Of a stretch of DNA of 6,743 bases, positions 1 to 5,292 are shown in pieces. The notes below the pieces were generated by a model. That model was not told where the DNA came from. It did not search any database and was given only the letters and a program-made list of their open reading frames with translations. The stretch spans positions 1-6,743 of the forward strand of contig JAISXQ010000004.1 in NCBI GenBank assembly GCA_031270425.1, read 5' to 3'. Position 1 is the stretch's first letter; the number at the start of each line of letters is the position of its first letter. Source of the DNA: Prevotellaceae bacterium (GTDB lineage: Bacteria > Bacteroidota > Bacteroidia > Bacteroidales > Paludibacteraceae). The translations under genes were made by a program, and so were the position numbers.

Positions 1-1
1 G

Positions 2-292
2 CTTACCAACCGGCTGTCGTACAGCGCGACCAACGATTTTGTAAACCGGATAAGGAATTTGGATAATGTGATTGTCGTTGGAGATAAAACTGGCGGCGGG
101 GGAGGTTTGCCGTTTTCAAGCGAATTGCCCAACGGCTGGGCAGTACGCTTTTCCGCTTCGCCCATGTACGACGTCGAAAAGCAGGATACCGAGTTCGGTA
201 TTGAGCCCGACGTTAAACAGAATCTGAACGAAACCGGAAACGAAGACGCGATTATTGAAAAAGCAATAGAGTTGTTAGTCAATAGTTTATAG
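2..292 (+). CDS. S41-family peptidase, C-terminal part (5' end outside window)
   Basis: The open frame is continuous from the window edge (first full codon at position 2) to TAG at 290-292, giving 96 residues of a C-terminus. A TTG at 59 could be read as a start, but the frame runs on upstream with family-like sequence, so this is a truncated view of a longer gene. Visible signatures are TNRLSYSATNDF (about visible residues 2-13), resembling the segment around the nucleophilic serine of S41 (tail-specific/C-terminal processing type) peptidases, then VIVVGDKTGGGGG, LPNGWAVRFSASP and EFGIEPDV. By analogy the serine before Ala-Thr-Asn would be the nucleophile; this is inference. Members usually carry an N-terminal signal and act in the envelope, but that end is not visible. 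The last codons (Asn-Ser-Leu-stop) run into a heptamer repeat array. The next gene lies 65 bp downstream on the same strand. Confidence 0.85.
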   Translation, partial: LTNRLSYSATNDFVNRIRNLDNVIVVGDKTGGGGGLPFSSELPNGWAVRFSASPMYDVEKQDTEFGIEPDVKQNLNETGNEDAIIEKAIELLVNSL

Positions 293-336
293 TTTGTAGT
301 TTATAGAGTTTGTAGTTTATAGTTTATAGTTTGTAA
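286..336. repeat. Heptamer tandem array, TTTATAG/TTTGTAG type
   Basis: Seven heptamers follow each other: TTTATAG (286), TTTGTAG (293), TTTATAG (300), then a 2-bp AG insertion, TTTGTAG (309), TTTATAG (316), TTTATAG (323) and TTTGTAA (330). The first unit supplies the stop codon of the S41 peptidase gene. The array fills most of the gap before the methyltransferase gene. It is the reverse complement type of the CTATAAA array at 897-954. Function is unknown; the TTTG content resembles parts of Bacteroidota promoter boxes, but no unit fits TAnnTTTG exactly. Confidence 0.9.
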
Positions 337-357
337 GATTCGCGTAATTCTTGGTCA

Positions 358-888
358 ATGAAGAAATTGAAAATAACGGAAATGAGCCGCCTTACGGTGG
401 ATGAATTTAAACGGCGGGAGAAAACGCCGCTTGTCGTGGTGCTGGATAACGTGCGGAGTTTACACAACGTAGGTTCTGTTTTCCGCACTGCCGACGCTTT
501 TCTGCTGGAAGCCGTTTATTTGTGCGGGATAACGAGCACGCCTCCCCACGCCGAAATACATAAAACCGCTTTGGGAGCCGAGGATTCGGTCGATTGGAAA
601 TACGTTGAAAATGCGACGGAAGCTTTATCCGAACTGAAAAAAAACGGCTATACGCTTTTTGCGGTAGAGCAGGCAAAAGGAAGCGTGATGTTGCAAAATA
701 TTTCTTTGGATAAGGATAAAAAATACGCCATCGTGCTTGGCAACGAAGTAAAAGGCGTGCAGCAATGCGTTGTGGATATGTGCGACGCTTGCGTCGAAAT
801 TCCGCAATACGGAACGAAACACTCGCTCAACGTAAGCGTGTCGGGCGGCATGGTTATTTGGGATTTTGTAAAGCAATTGATTCGTTGA
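358..888 (+). CDS. TrmH/SpoU-family RNA 2'-O-methyltransferase
   Basis: The 176-residue protein is a single SPOUT methyltransferase domain, expected to transfer a methyl group from S-adenosylmethionine to a ribose 2'-OH in tRNA or rRNA in the cytoplasm. All three family motifs are visible: motif 1 around LDNVRSLHNVGSVFRTADAF (residues 29-48, with Asn37 and the conserved Arg43), motif 2 IVLGNEVKGV (125-134) and motif 3 IPQYGTKHSLNVSVS (148-162), which forms the trefoil knot that binds the cofactor. The ATG at 358 is preferred because the N-terminus before motif 1 looks like Bacteroidales homologues I recall; the next ATG, at 382, would remove it. No clear ribosome-binding site is present. The protein lacks the extra N-terminal substrate-binding domain of RlmB-like enzymes, so a small TrmH-like tRNA enzyme is likelier, but the exact target nucleotide cannot be read. 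Heptamer repeats flank the gene on both sides in opposite orientation. Confidence 0.92.
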   Translation: MKKLKITEMSRLTVDEFKRREKTPLVVVLDNVRSLHNVGSVFRTADAFLLEAVYLCGITSTPPHAEIHKTALGAEDSVDWKYVENATEALSELKKNGYTLFAVEQAKGSVMLQNISLDKDKKYAIVLGNEVKGVQQCVVDMCDACVEIPQYGTKHSLNVSVSGGMVIWDFVKQLIR

Positions 889-896
889 TTCGTCAA

Positions 897-954
897 CTAT
901 AAACTATAAACTAACTCGCTAACTATAAACTATAAACTATAAACTCTAAACTAA
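897..954. repeat. Heptamer tandem array, CTATAAA type (inverted relative to 286-336)
   Basis: CTATAAA occurs at 897 and 904, followed by an interruption (911-922), then at 923, 930 and 937, then CTCTAAA at 944 and a partial CTAA at 951. This is the reverse complement of the TTTATAG unit found before the methyltransferase gene. The array begins 8 bp after that gene's stop codon and ends 6 bp before the yciH start codon, so it takes up almost the whole 72-bp gap. Confidence 0.9.
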
Positions 955-960
955 CTTGTT

Positions 961-1305
961 ATGGTAAAAAAAGACTGGAAAGAGCAATTAGGCATTGTAT
1001 ATTCCACCAATCCCAGTTTCGGAAAAAATGATGGAGAGGAAACTGTTCGGGAAACAGTAGAAGCCCGCAAGCAGTTGTTGCGCGTGGAATTGGATAAGCG
1101 CAACGGCAAACCCGCTACGTTGGTAACCGATTTTCAGGGAAGCGACGATGAACTGAAAGAACTTGCCAAAACGCTGAAAGTGAAATGCGGCGCAGGAGGT
1201 TCGTCGCGCGACGGCGAAATATTGGTGCAAGGCGATTTCCGCATAAAAATAGCTTCGCTGTTGGAAGAAATGGGTTACAAGGTAAAACGGATTAACTTTA
1301 AATGA
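961..1305 (+). CDS. yciH: SUI1/YciH-family translation initiation factor
   Basis: The 114-residue protein belongs to the SUI1 (eIF1-like) family; E. coli YciH is of similar length (about 108 residues). The family is thought to influence start-site fidelity on the small ribosomal subunit, although the bacterial role is less settled than that of eukaryotic eIF1. The N-terminal 40 residues are variable and charged. The SUI1 fold follows: RVELDKRNGKPATLVTDFQG (41-60) with the basic KRNGK loop (46-50), a helix at about 62-73, then the conserved glycine-rich CGAGGSSRDGEILVQGD (76-92) and a final helix/strand ending GYKVKRINFK. The ATG at 961 directly follows the heptamer array and has no clear Shine-Dalgarno sequence. 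No TAnnTTTG promoter box was seen in the preceding gap, so cotranscription with the methyltransferase gene is plausible. TGA stop at 1303-1305. Confidence 0.93.
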   Translation: MVKKDWKEQLGIVYSTNPSFGKNDGEETVRETVEARKQLLRVELDKRNGKPATLVTDFQGSDDELKELAKTLKVKCGAGGSSRDGEILVQGDFRIKIASLLEEMGYKVKRINFK

Positions 1306-1337
1306 TAATAATTTGAAGTATTATTCGTTTTGAATAG

Positions 1338-1381
1338 GAAGAAAGAATAAAGAACAAAGAATAAAGAACAAAGAACAAAGA
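1338..1381. repeat. Heptamer tandem array, GAATAAA/GAACAAA
   Basis: Five contiguous heptamers start at 1345 (GAATAAA), 1352 (GAACAAA), 1359 (GAATAAA), 1366 (GAACAAA) and 1373 (GAACAAA). A degenerate copy, GAAGAAA, precedes them at 1338 and a partial GA follows. This is the first of three consecutive tandem repeats of different period in the yciH-porT gap. Confidence 0.9.
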
Positions 1382-1387
1382 CGTTTA

Positions 1388-1420
1388 GACAAAAGATGAG
1401 TTGACAAAAGATGAGTTGAC
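1388..1420. repeat. 15-bp tandem duplication
   Basis: GACAAAAGATGAGTT is present twice, exactly, at 1388-1402 and 1403-1417, followed by GAC (1418-1420) as the start of a third copy. It bridges the heptamer array on the left and the octamer array on the right. Confidence 0.9.
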
Positions 1421-1474
1421 AGATTAACAGATTAACAAATTGACAGATTAACAAATTAACAAATTAACAAATTG
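1413..1474. repeat. Octamer tandem array, AGATTAAC/AAATTAAC
   Basis: Octamers run in phase: AGATTAAC (1421), AGATTAAC (1429), AAATTGAC (1437), AGATTAAC (1445), AAATTAAC (1453), AAATTAAC (1461) and partial AAATTG (1469). GAGTTGAC at 1413-1420, the end of the 15-bp repeat, fits the same phase as a degenerate copy. The array ends 16 bp before the porT start codon, so changes in copy number would alter the porT leader. Confidence 0.9.
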
Positions 1475-1490
1475 CGTTTTCCGAAATTTC

Positions 1491-2195
1491 ATGAGATTCA
1501 AGCTATTAATTTTTTTATCCGTATTTTCGCTGTGTTGTGTCGTTAAACTAAGCGGGCAAGGCAACCTGCTTTATGTTGACGACAAGCCAATCCGCTTCGG
1601 TTTCACGCTTGGAATAAATGCCATGCACTTTAATATAAAGGAAAGTTTTACTGAAATCGACAGAAAAATTTATCATGCCGGAGTTTCTCAATTAAGCCCC
1701 GGATTTTCGGTTGGAGTTAGTACCGATTTGCGTTTGCATGAATATTGGAATCTTCGTTTCGTTCCGGCGTTGCATTTCGGCGAACGAAAAATCTCTTACC
1801 GTGCACAGGGGGACGAAATAATATCAAGTTTATCAATCGCTTCTATTCCCGTCAGCATACCTGTTTATTTGAAATACAGCGCAAAACGCCTGCATAATTA
1901 CCGTCCTTATTTGATTGGCGGGATAGGGGCTTCCATCGATTTGGGGCGCGATAAAGAAAATCCGGTATTGCTAAAACCCCTTGATTTTTACATGGAATTT
2001 GGAGCCGGATGCGATTTGTACTTTCCTTTTTTTAAGTTGTCTCCCGAACTAAAATTTGCGATTGGATTTAATGATATGTTCACTCCGCTGGAAGATAGAA
2101 ACGCCGGCTTTATCAGCGAAGAGAATAAAATGTATTCCAACGCGCTTTCGCGGTTGACTTCCCGCATGTTGACGCTGACCTTTAATTTCGAGTAG
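1491..2195 (+). CDS. porT: PorT-like outer-membrane beta-barrel protein (T9SS-associated family)
   Basis: The 234-residue protein starts with a Sec signal peptide: basic MRFK, hydrophobic core at about residues 4-20, and a likely cleavage after Ser-Gly-Gln (21-23), the ending common in Bacteroidota. The mature part alternates polar and hydrophobic residues as beta-barrel strands do, with IRFGFTLGINAMHFNI (34-49), LRFVPALHFGERKISY (88-103), YRPYLIGGIGASIDLG (137-152) and a final strand LTLTFNFE (227-234) ending close to an aromatic residue. The order of these blocks and the length are what I expect of PorT, an outer-membrane component needed for type IX secretion in Porphyromonas gingivalis. 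That link rests on remembered family features, so a general OMP_b-brl_2 barrel remains possible. No promoter box or Shine-Dalgarno sequence is clear; tandem octamers lie just upstream. The stop is 2 bp from that of convergent asnA. Confidence 0.8.
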   Translation: MRFKLLIFLSVFSLCCVVKLSGQGNLLYVDDKPIRFGFTLGINAMHFNIKESFTEIDRKIYHAGVSQLSPGFSVGVSTDLRLHEYWNLRFVPALHFGERKISYRAQGDEIISSLSIASIPVSIPVYLKYSAKRLHNYRPYLIGGIGASIDLGRDKENPVLLKPLDFYMEFGAGCDLYFPFFKLSPELKFAIGFNDMFTPLEDRNAGFISEENKMYSNALSRLTSRMLTLTFNFE

Positions 2196-2197
2196 GC

Positions 2198-3235
2198 TTA
2201 TATCAACGGTATATTCAGCCTTTCGCACTCCTTTCGCATATCTTCGGACCAAATGCTGGCTTGTATCTCGCCGATATGGGCTTTGCGCAGGAAGTACATG
2301 CACAGGCGCGATTGTCCGATACCGCCTCCGATGGATAGCGGCAGCGTATCGTCCATCAATCGTTTGTGGAAATACATATTCAGCCTGTTCTCCTGTCCTG
2401 TGATTTTCAACTGGCGCAGCAGCGTTTCTTTATCCACACGGATACCCATCGACGATATTTCCAGCGGAAGTTGCAATACGTCGTTCCACAGGATGATGTC
2501 GCCGTTCAATCCGGGCAATCCTTTCAGTCCTTCGCTTGTCCAGTCGTCGTAGTCGGGAGCGCGTCCGTCGTGTTTCTCGCCGTTGCTTAACGCACAGCCT
2601 ATTCCGATGATAAATACTGCTTTATGTTCTTTTGTAATTTCGTATTCGCGTTGCTTGGGCGTTAGATTTGGATAACGTTGATATAAATTTTCGGCGTGGA
2701 TAAATGTAATTTCGGGAGGCAAGACCGGCTTGATGTCGGGAAAGGTTTCGCAAACCAGATATTCGGTACGTAAAAGCGTGTCGTAAATCCGGCGGACAAT
2801 ATCTTTCAGGAAATCAATGTTCCGTTCTTTGTCGTCCATTACGCGTTCCCAGTCCCATTGGTCAACGTACAGCGAATGCAGGTTGCCCAGTTCCTCGTCG
2901 GCTCGGATAGCGTTCATATCTGTATAAATTCCATAGCCCTTTTGGATGTTGTAATCGGATAAAGTTACCCTTTTCCATTTGGCAAGCGAGTGCACCACTT
3001 CGGCGCGCGCGTTATCCATATCTTTAATCGGAAAGTTGACAGCCTTTTCAACTCCGTTCAAATCGTCGTTCAGTCCTGTCCCCTGCAATAAAAAGAGAGG
3101 CGCGGTAACACGGCGCAAACGTAATTCCGCCGAAAGATTGGCTTGGATAAAATCTTTGATTCTCGAAATGCCCAACTCGGTTTGTTGCAGATTAAGAAGG
3201 GGTTTGTAGTTGTCGGGCTTATAAAGATAGCTCAT
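2198..3235 (-). CDS. asnA: Aspartate-ammonia ligase (asparagine synthetase A)
   Basis: The 345-residue cytoplasmic enzyme makes asparagine from aspartate, ammonia and ATP, releasing AMP and pyrophosphate (EC 6.3.1.1). It is slightly longer than E. coli AsnA (330). The fold is that of class II aminoacyl-tRNA synthetases. Visible blocks are SAELRLRRVTAPLF (35-48), GLNDDLNGVEKAV (54-66), EVVHSLAKWKR (79-89), LHSLYVDQWDWERVM (119-133), APDYDDW (226-232), GLNGDIILWN (242-251), SSMGIRVD (261-268) and the motif-3-like GGGIGQSRLCM (303-313), all matching the E. coli protein as I recall it. It uses free ammonia, unlike glutamine-dependent AsnB. A Bacteroidota-type -7 box (TATCTTTG on the minus strand) lies about 34 bp upstream of the ATG, which supports this start. 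It is downstream of pepD on the same strand but separated by 271 bp with a terminator-like hairpin, so it is probably transcribed alone. It converges on porT. Confidence 0.97.
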   Translation of the reverse strand: MSYLYKPDNYKPLLNLQQTELGISRIKDFIQANLSAELRLRRVTAPLFLLQGTGLNDDLNGVEKAVNFPIKDMDNARAEVVHSLAKWKRVTLSDYNIQKGYGIYTDMNAIRADEELGNLHSLYVDQWDWERVMDDKERNIDFLKDIVRRIYDTLLRTEYLVCETFPDIKPVLPPEITFIHAENLYQRYPNLTPKQREYEITKEHKAVFIIGIGCALSNGEKHDGRAPDYDDWTSEGLKGLPGLNGDIILWNDVLQLPLEISSMGIRVDKETLLRQLKITGQENRLNMYFHKRLMDDTLPLSIGGGIGQSRLCMYFLRKAHIGEIQASIWSEDMRKECERLNIPLI

Positions 3236-3269
3236 AAAGTTAAATTTGGTATTATTTTTTTTAGAACGG

Positions 3270-3277
3270 CAAAGATA
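3270..3277 (-). promoter_or_regulatory. Putative asnA promoter -7 box
   Basis: On the minus strand this reads TATCTTTG, an exact fit to the Bacteroidota -7 consensus TAnnTTTG. It sits 34 bp upstream of the asnA ATG, so transcription would start about 25-30 bp before the start codon. An upstream -33 TTTG box is not clear: only a T-rich stretch (plus-strand 3296-3299) is at a suitable distance. Confidence 0.6.
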
Positions 3278-3417
3278 ATCATTTTGACGTTAAGAAAAAT
3301 AATATCTTATCAAAATAATTTCAAATCGCTTATTTTTTTGTAAAAATAAAATTTACTCTGCGTTAATATGCTATAAATGATATTGTTAATTAGTTGCGAA
3401 AACAAAGAGGGCGTCTC

Positions 3418-3474
3418 AAAAATTCACGAAACAACGTTCGTGTAATTGGCTACGCCGAACGTTGTTTCGTGAAT
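3418..3474 (-). terminator. 19-bp perfect hairpin with T tract, likely pepD terminator
   Basis: The arms are 3422-3440 (ATTCACGAAACAACGTTCG) and 3456-3474 (exact reverse complement), with a 15-nt loop (3441-3455). On the minus strand the stem starts about 32 bp after the pepD stop and is followed by five T (plus-strand A at 3418-3422), as in intrinsic terminators. On the plus strand no T run follows, which supports leftward termination. The right arm plus part of the loop recurs at 6700-6720, so this may be a dispersed repeat that also serves as a terminator. Confidence 0.7.
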
Positions 3475-3506
3475 AAATTACTATTGAGTTGATGTACAGC
3501 TAACTT

Positions 3507-4967
3507 TTATTTTACGGGAGCATTGGCTAACACAGCCAGCAGATAGTCCCAGAACTTGGCAACTGTCGGTATGTTTACTTTTTCGTCGGGCGAATGCGGG
3601 TGCCGGATGGTCGGACCAAAAGAAATCATGTCCATATCAGGATAATGAGTTCCTAAAATACCGCATTCCAAACCGGCGTGGATGATCATTACTTTCGGTG
3701 TTTTGCCGAATTTATCCTCGTACACTTTTTTCATGGTTTTTAAAATGGGCGATTCCATATTCGGTTCCCAGCCTGGGTAACCGCCTGTAAATTCCACTTT
3801 TGCGCCGGCAAGCGAGAAAAGGCTTTCGATTGCGGACGCTAATTCTTCCTTGCGCGATTCCGCTGAACTCCGCAACAGCAAGCGCAAAACAACGGATTTG
3901 CCATCCGATTTCACGATTGCCAGGTTGCTCGATGTTTCCACTACGCCCGGAACGTCGGAAATCATGCGGTAAACGCCGTCGGGACAGGCAACAACGGCAT
4001 TAATCAAATCGTCCTGAATTTCTTCGGGAAACAGTCCGCCCGGCAGTCCAACCGGTTCCACCGTTAGCGAAATGCCGTCTTCCAGATGCTTGTATTCTTC
4101 GATAAACAGTTCCTCCATTTCGGCGGTAAATTCGATAAACTCATCCACAATTTCGTTGGGGATGGTAATTATTGCGAAGGCTTCGCGCGGAATGGCGTTG
4201 CGCAAATTGCCGCCTTCTACCTGGGCTAAGCGGGCTTCGTACTCGATTACGGCTTCTTTCAGGAAACGGAATAACAGTTTGTTGGCGTTGGCGCGTTGCA
4301 GAATAATGTCGATGCCCGAATGACCGCCTTTCAAGCCTTTGAGCGAAACTTTCAGCGCCACGTCGCCGGCAGGGATTTCATCTTCGCTATACAGGAACTG
4401 AATGTTCGCATCCAGACCTCCGGCGCAGCCCACGTAAAGTTCGCCTTCGTCTTCCGAATCCAGATTGATAAGGATATTGCCCTTTAAGAAATCGGGTTGA
4501 AGTCCGAACGCGCCGTACATGCCGGTTTCTTCGTCCACCGTAATAAACATTTCGATTGCCGGATGCGGAATATCCTTCGACTGCAAAACTGCCATTGCCG
4601 CAGCTGCACCGATTCCATTATCGGCTCCGAGGGTCGTGTCGCGGGCGGTTACCCATTCGCCGTCGATGTAAGCGTCAATCGGGTCGGTTTCAAAATTGTG
4701 CGTTACGTGGCTGTTCTTTTGCGGAACTATATCCATGTGCGCTTGCAGGATTATCGCTTTCCGGTTTTCCATGCCCGGCGTTGCCGGTTTACGCACCAGC
4801 ACATTGCCGATTTCGTCGCGCAAAGTTTCCAGTCCGAGCGATTTCCCGAAATTTACGAGAAAATCCCCAATTTGTTCTTTTTTCCCCGACGGACGGGGTA
4901 TTTGCGTTAAATCATAGAAGTTGTTCCAGAGCGCTTTCGGCTCTAATTGGCGGATGTCTGAACCCAT
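3507..4967 (-). CDS. pepD: Xaa-His dipeptidase (aminoacyl-histidine dipeptidase, M20C)
   Basis: The 486-residue protein is almost the length of E. coli PepD (485). It is a cytoplasmic di-zinc metallopeptidase that hydrolyses dipeptides, notably Xaa-His such as carnosine. Metal and catalytic residues are all in place when aligned by eye: His77 and Asp79 in LQAHMDIVPQ, bridging Asp116 in GADNGIGAA, Glu146-Glu147 in TVDEETGMYG, Asp170 in INLDSEDEG and His458 in IRHPHSPDE. The lid domain covers roughly residues 185-390, with GLKGGHSGIDI (211-221). The C-terminal part of the catalytic domain carries HAGLECGILG (430-439) and SFGPTIRHPHSP (449-460). There is no signal peptide. The ATG at 4965-4967 gives an N-terminus of family-like length. 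It diverges from purD across 325 bp. A terminator-like hairpin follows the gene. Confidence 0.96.
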   Translation of the reverse strand: MGSDIRQLEPKALWNNFYDLTQIPRPSGKKEQIGDFLVNFGKSLGLETLRDEIGNVLVRKPATPGMENRKAIILQAHMDIVPQKNSHVTHNFETDPIDAYIDGEWVTARDTTLGADNGIGAAAAMAVLQSKDIPHPAIEMFITVDEETGMYGAFGLQPDFLKGNILINLDSEDEGELYVGCAGGLDANIQFLYSEDEIPAGDVALKVSLKGLKGGHSGIDIILQRANANKLLFRFLKEAVIEYEARLAQVEGGNLRNAIPREAFAIITIPNEIVDEFIEFTAEMEELFIEEYKHLEDGISLTVEPVGLPGGLFPEEIQDDLINAVVACPDGVYRMISDVPGVVETSSNLAIVKSDGKSVVLRLLLRSSAESRKEELASAIESLFSLAGAKVEFTGGYPGWEPNMESPILKTMKKVYEDKFGKTPKVMIIHAGLECGILGTHYPDMDMISFGPTIRHPHSPDEKVNIPTVAKFWDYLLAVLANAPVK

Positions 4968-5015
4968 AATGAAGTATTTTTTTGATTAATAAATGAGAAT
5001 ACTTGAAGTAAAGTT

Positions 5016-5027
5016 TATTTGCAAATA
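5016..5027. repeat. 12-bp perfect palindrome upstream of pepD
   Basis: TATTTGCAAATA is its own reverse complement. It lies 48 bp upstream of the pepD start codon and overlaps the candidate pepD -7 box, so it could be an operator, although AT-rich palindromes of this size also arise by chance. Confidence 0.45.
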
Positions 5028-5029
5028 TC
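5022..5029 (-). promoter_or_regulatory. Weak candidate pepD -7 box
   Basis: The minus strand reads GATATTTG, matching TAnnTTTG except for the first base. It would place the transcription start about 45-50 bp upstream of the pepD ATG. No better match was seen in the pepD leader. It overlaps the palindrome at 5016-5027. Confidence 0.3.
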
Positions 5030-5094
5030 CATAATTTTTTTTAATTGAATCCCATTAGGGGCGTTAAATAGTGTAAAGGCGACAAATTACAGCG

Positions 5095-5240
5095 ATAATC
5101 GCCATTTTCTTGTAATTCACTCATCGTACGCCAACTATTCCTGTGAATCGGATAATGTGTCCATATTATAGTATATGCGGCGTAATCCCTGAATTATATT
5201 TTTGGTTTTAACTTTTTTCTGTTTTCATTTTGGCGATTAT
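5095..5240. repeat. 10-bp inverted repeat pair (126-bp spacer)
   Basis: ATAATCGCCA at 5095-5104 is the exact reverse complement of TGGCGATTAT at 5231-5240. The right copy lies between the two candidate purD -7 boxes, just upstream of the one at 5256. Paired sites of a transcription factor are conceivable, but chance is not excluded. Confidence 0.4.
5197..5204 (+). promoter_or_regulatory. Alternative distal purD -7 box
   Basis: TATTTTTG fits TAnnTTTG exactly and lies 88 bp before the purD ATG. No clear -33 TTTG precedes it. In such AT-rich sequence a chance match is quite possible. Confidence 0.3.
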
Positions 5241-5255
5241 ACATACTAAAAAATG

Positions 5256-5263
5256 TATTTTTG
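5256..5263 (+). promoter_or_regulatory. Putative purD promoter -7 box
   Basis: TATTTTTG is an exact match to TAnnTTTG, 29 bp before the ATG at 5293. A TTTG at 5229-5232 could be the -33 box, although the 23-bp gap seems somewhat long. Transcription starting about 5270 would give a short leader and would exclude the upstream in-frame TTG at 5230 as the real start. Confidence 0.5.
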
Positions 5264-5292
5264 TAGTTCATAACTGCAACAATCGAATTTTT

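Larger units (their letters stand above)
4968..5292. other. Divergent pepD-purD intergenic region
   Basis: This 325-bp AT-rich stretch has no convincing gene on either strand. It must hold the promoters for pepD (leftward) and purD (rightward). It contains a 12-bp perfect palindrome at 5016-5027, a 10-bp inverted pair at 5095-5104/5231-5240, two plus-strand matches to TAnnTTTG at 5197 and 5256, and minor weak palindromes (for example CATAT/ATATG at 5162-5177). I did not recognise a riboswitch or small RNA in the middle part (5040-5190). Confidence 0.7.

Noticed and set aside
59..292. A separate 77-residue gene starting at TTG 59
   Set aside because: The frame is open to the window edge and the preceding residues hold the S41 serine-region motif, so it is the tail of a longer gene.
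286..954. CRISPR array made from the heptamer repeats
   Set aside because: Units are 7 bp, contiguous and without spacers; no cas gene is present.
1307..1325. Hairpin AATAAT-N7-ATTATT after yciH as a terminator
   Set aside because: The stem has only A-T pairs over 6 bp and no T tract follows; too weak to call.
1401..1444. TTGAC motifs in the repeats as sigma70 -35 boxes for porT
   Set aside because: They are by-products of the repeat units, and Bacteroidota promoters use TTTG/TAnnTTTG boxes; no matching -7 box follows.
3409..3480. A complete insertion sequence or MITE between pepD and asnA
   Set aside because: No transposase, no second copy of the GGGCGTCTCAAAAA end in inverted orientation, and no target-site duplication was visible.
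4497..4969. Two 137-codon forward frames opposite the pepD 5' part
   Set aside because: They are antisense to conserved M20C catalytic motifs and show no domain-like composition.
5230..5292. N-terminal extension of purD from an in-frame TTG (21 extra residues)
   Set aside because: The conserved PurD N-terminus begins exactly at the ATG at 5293, and a promoter-like TATTTTTG lies inside the extension.
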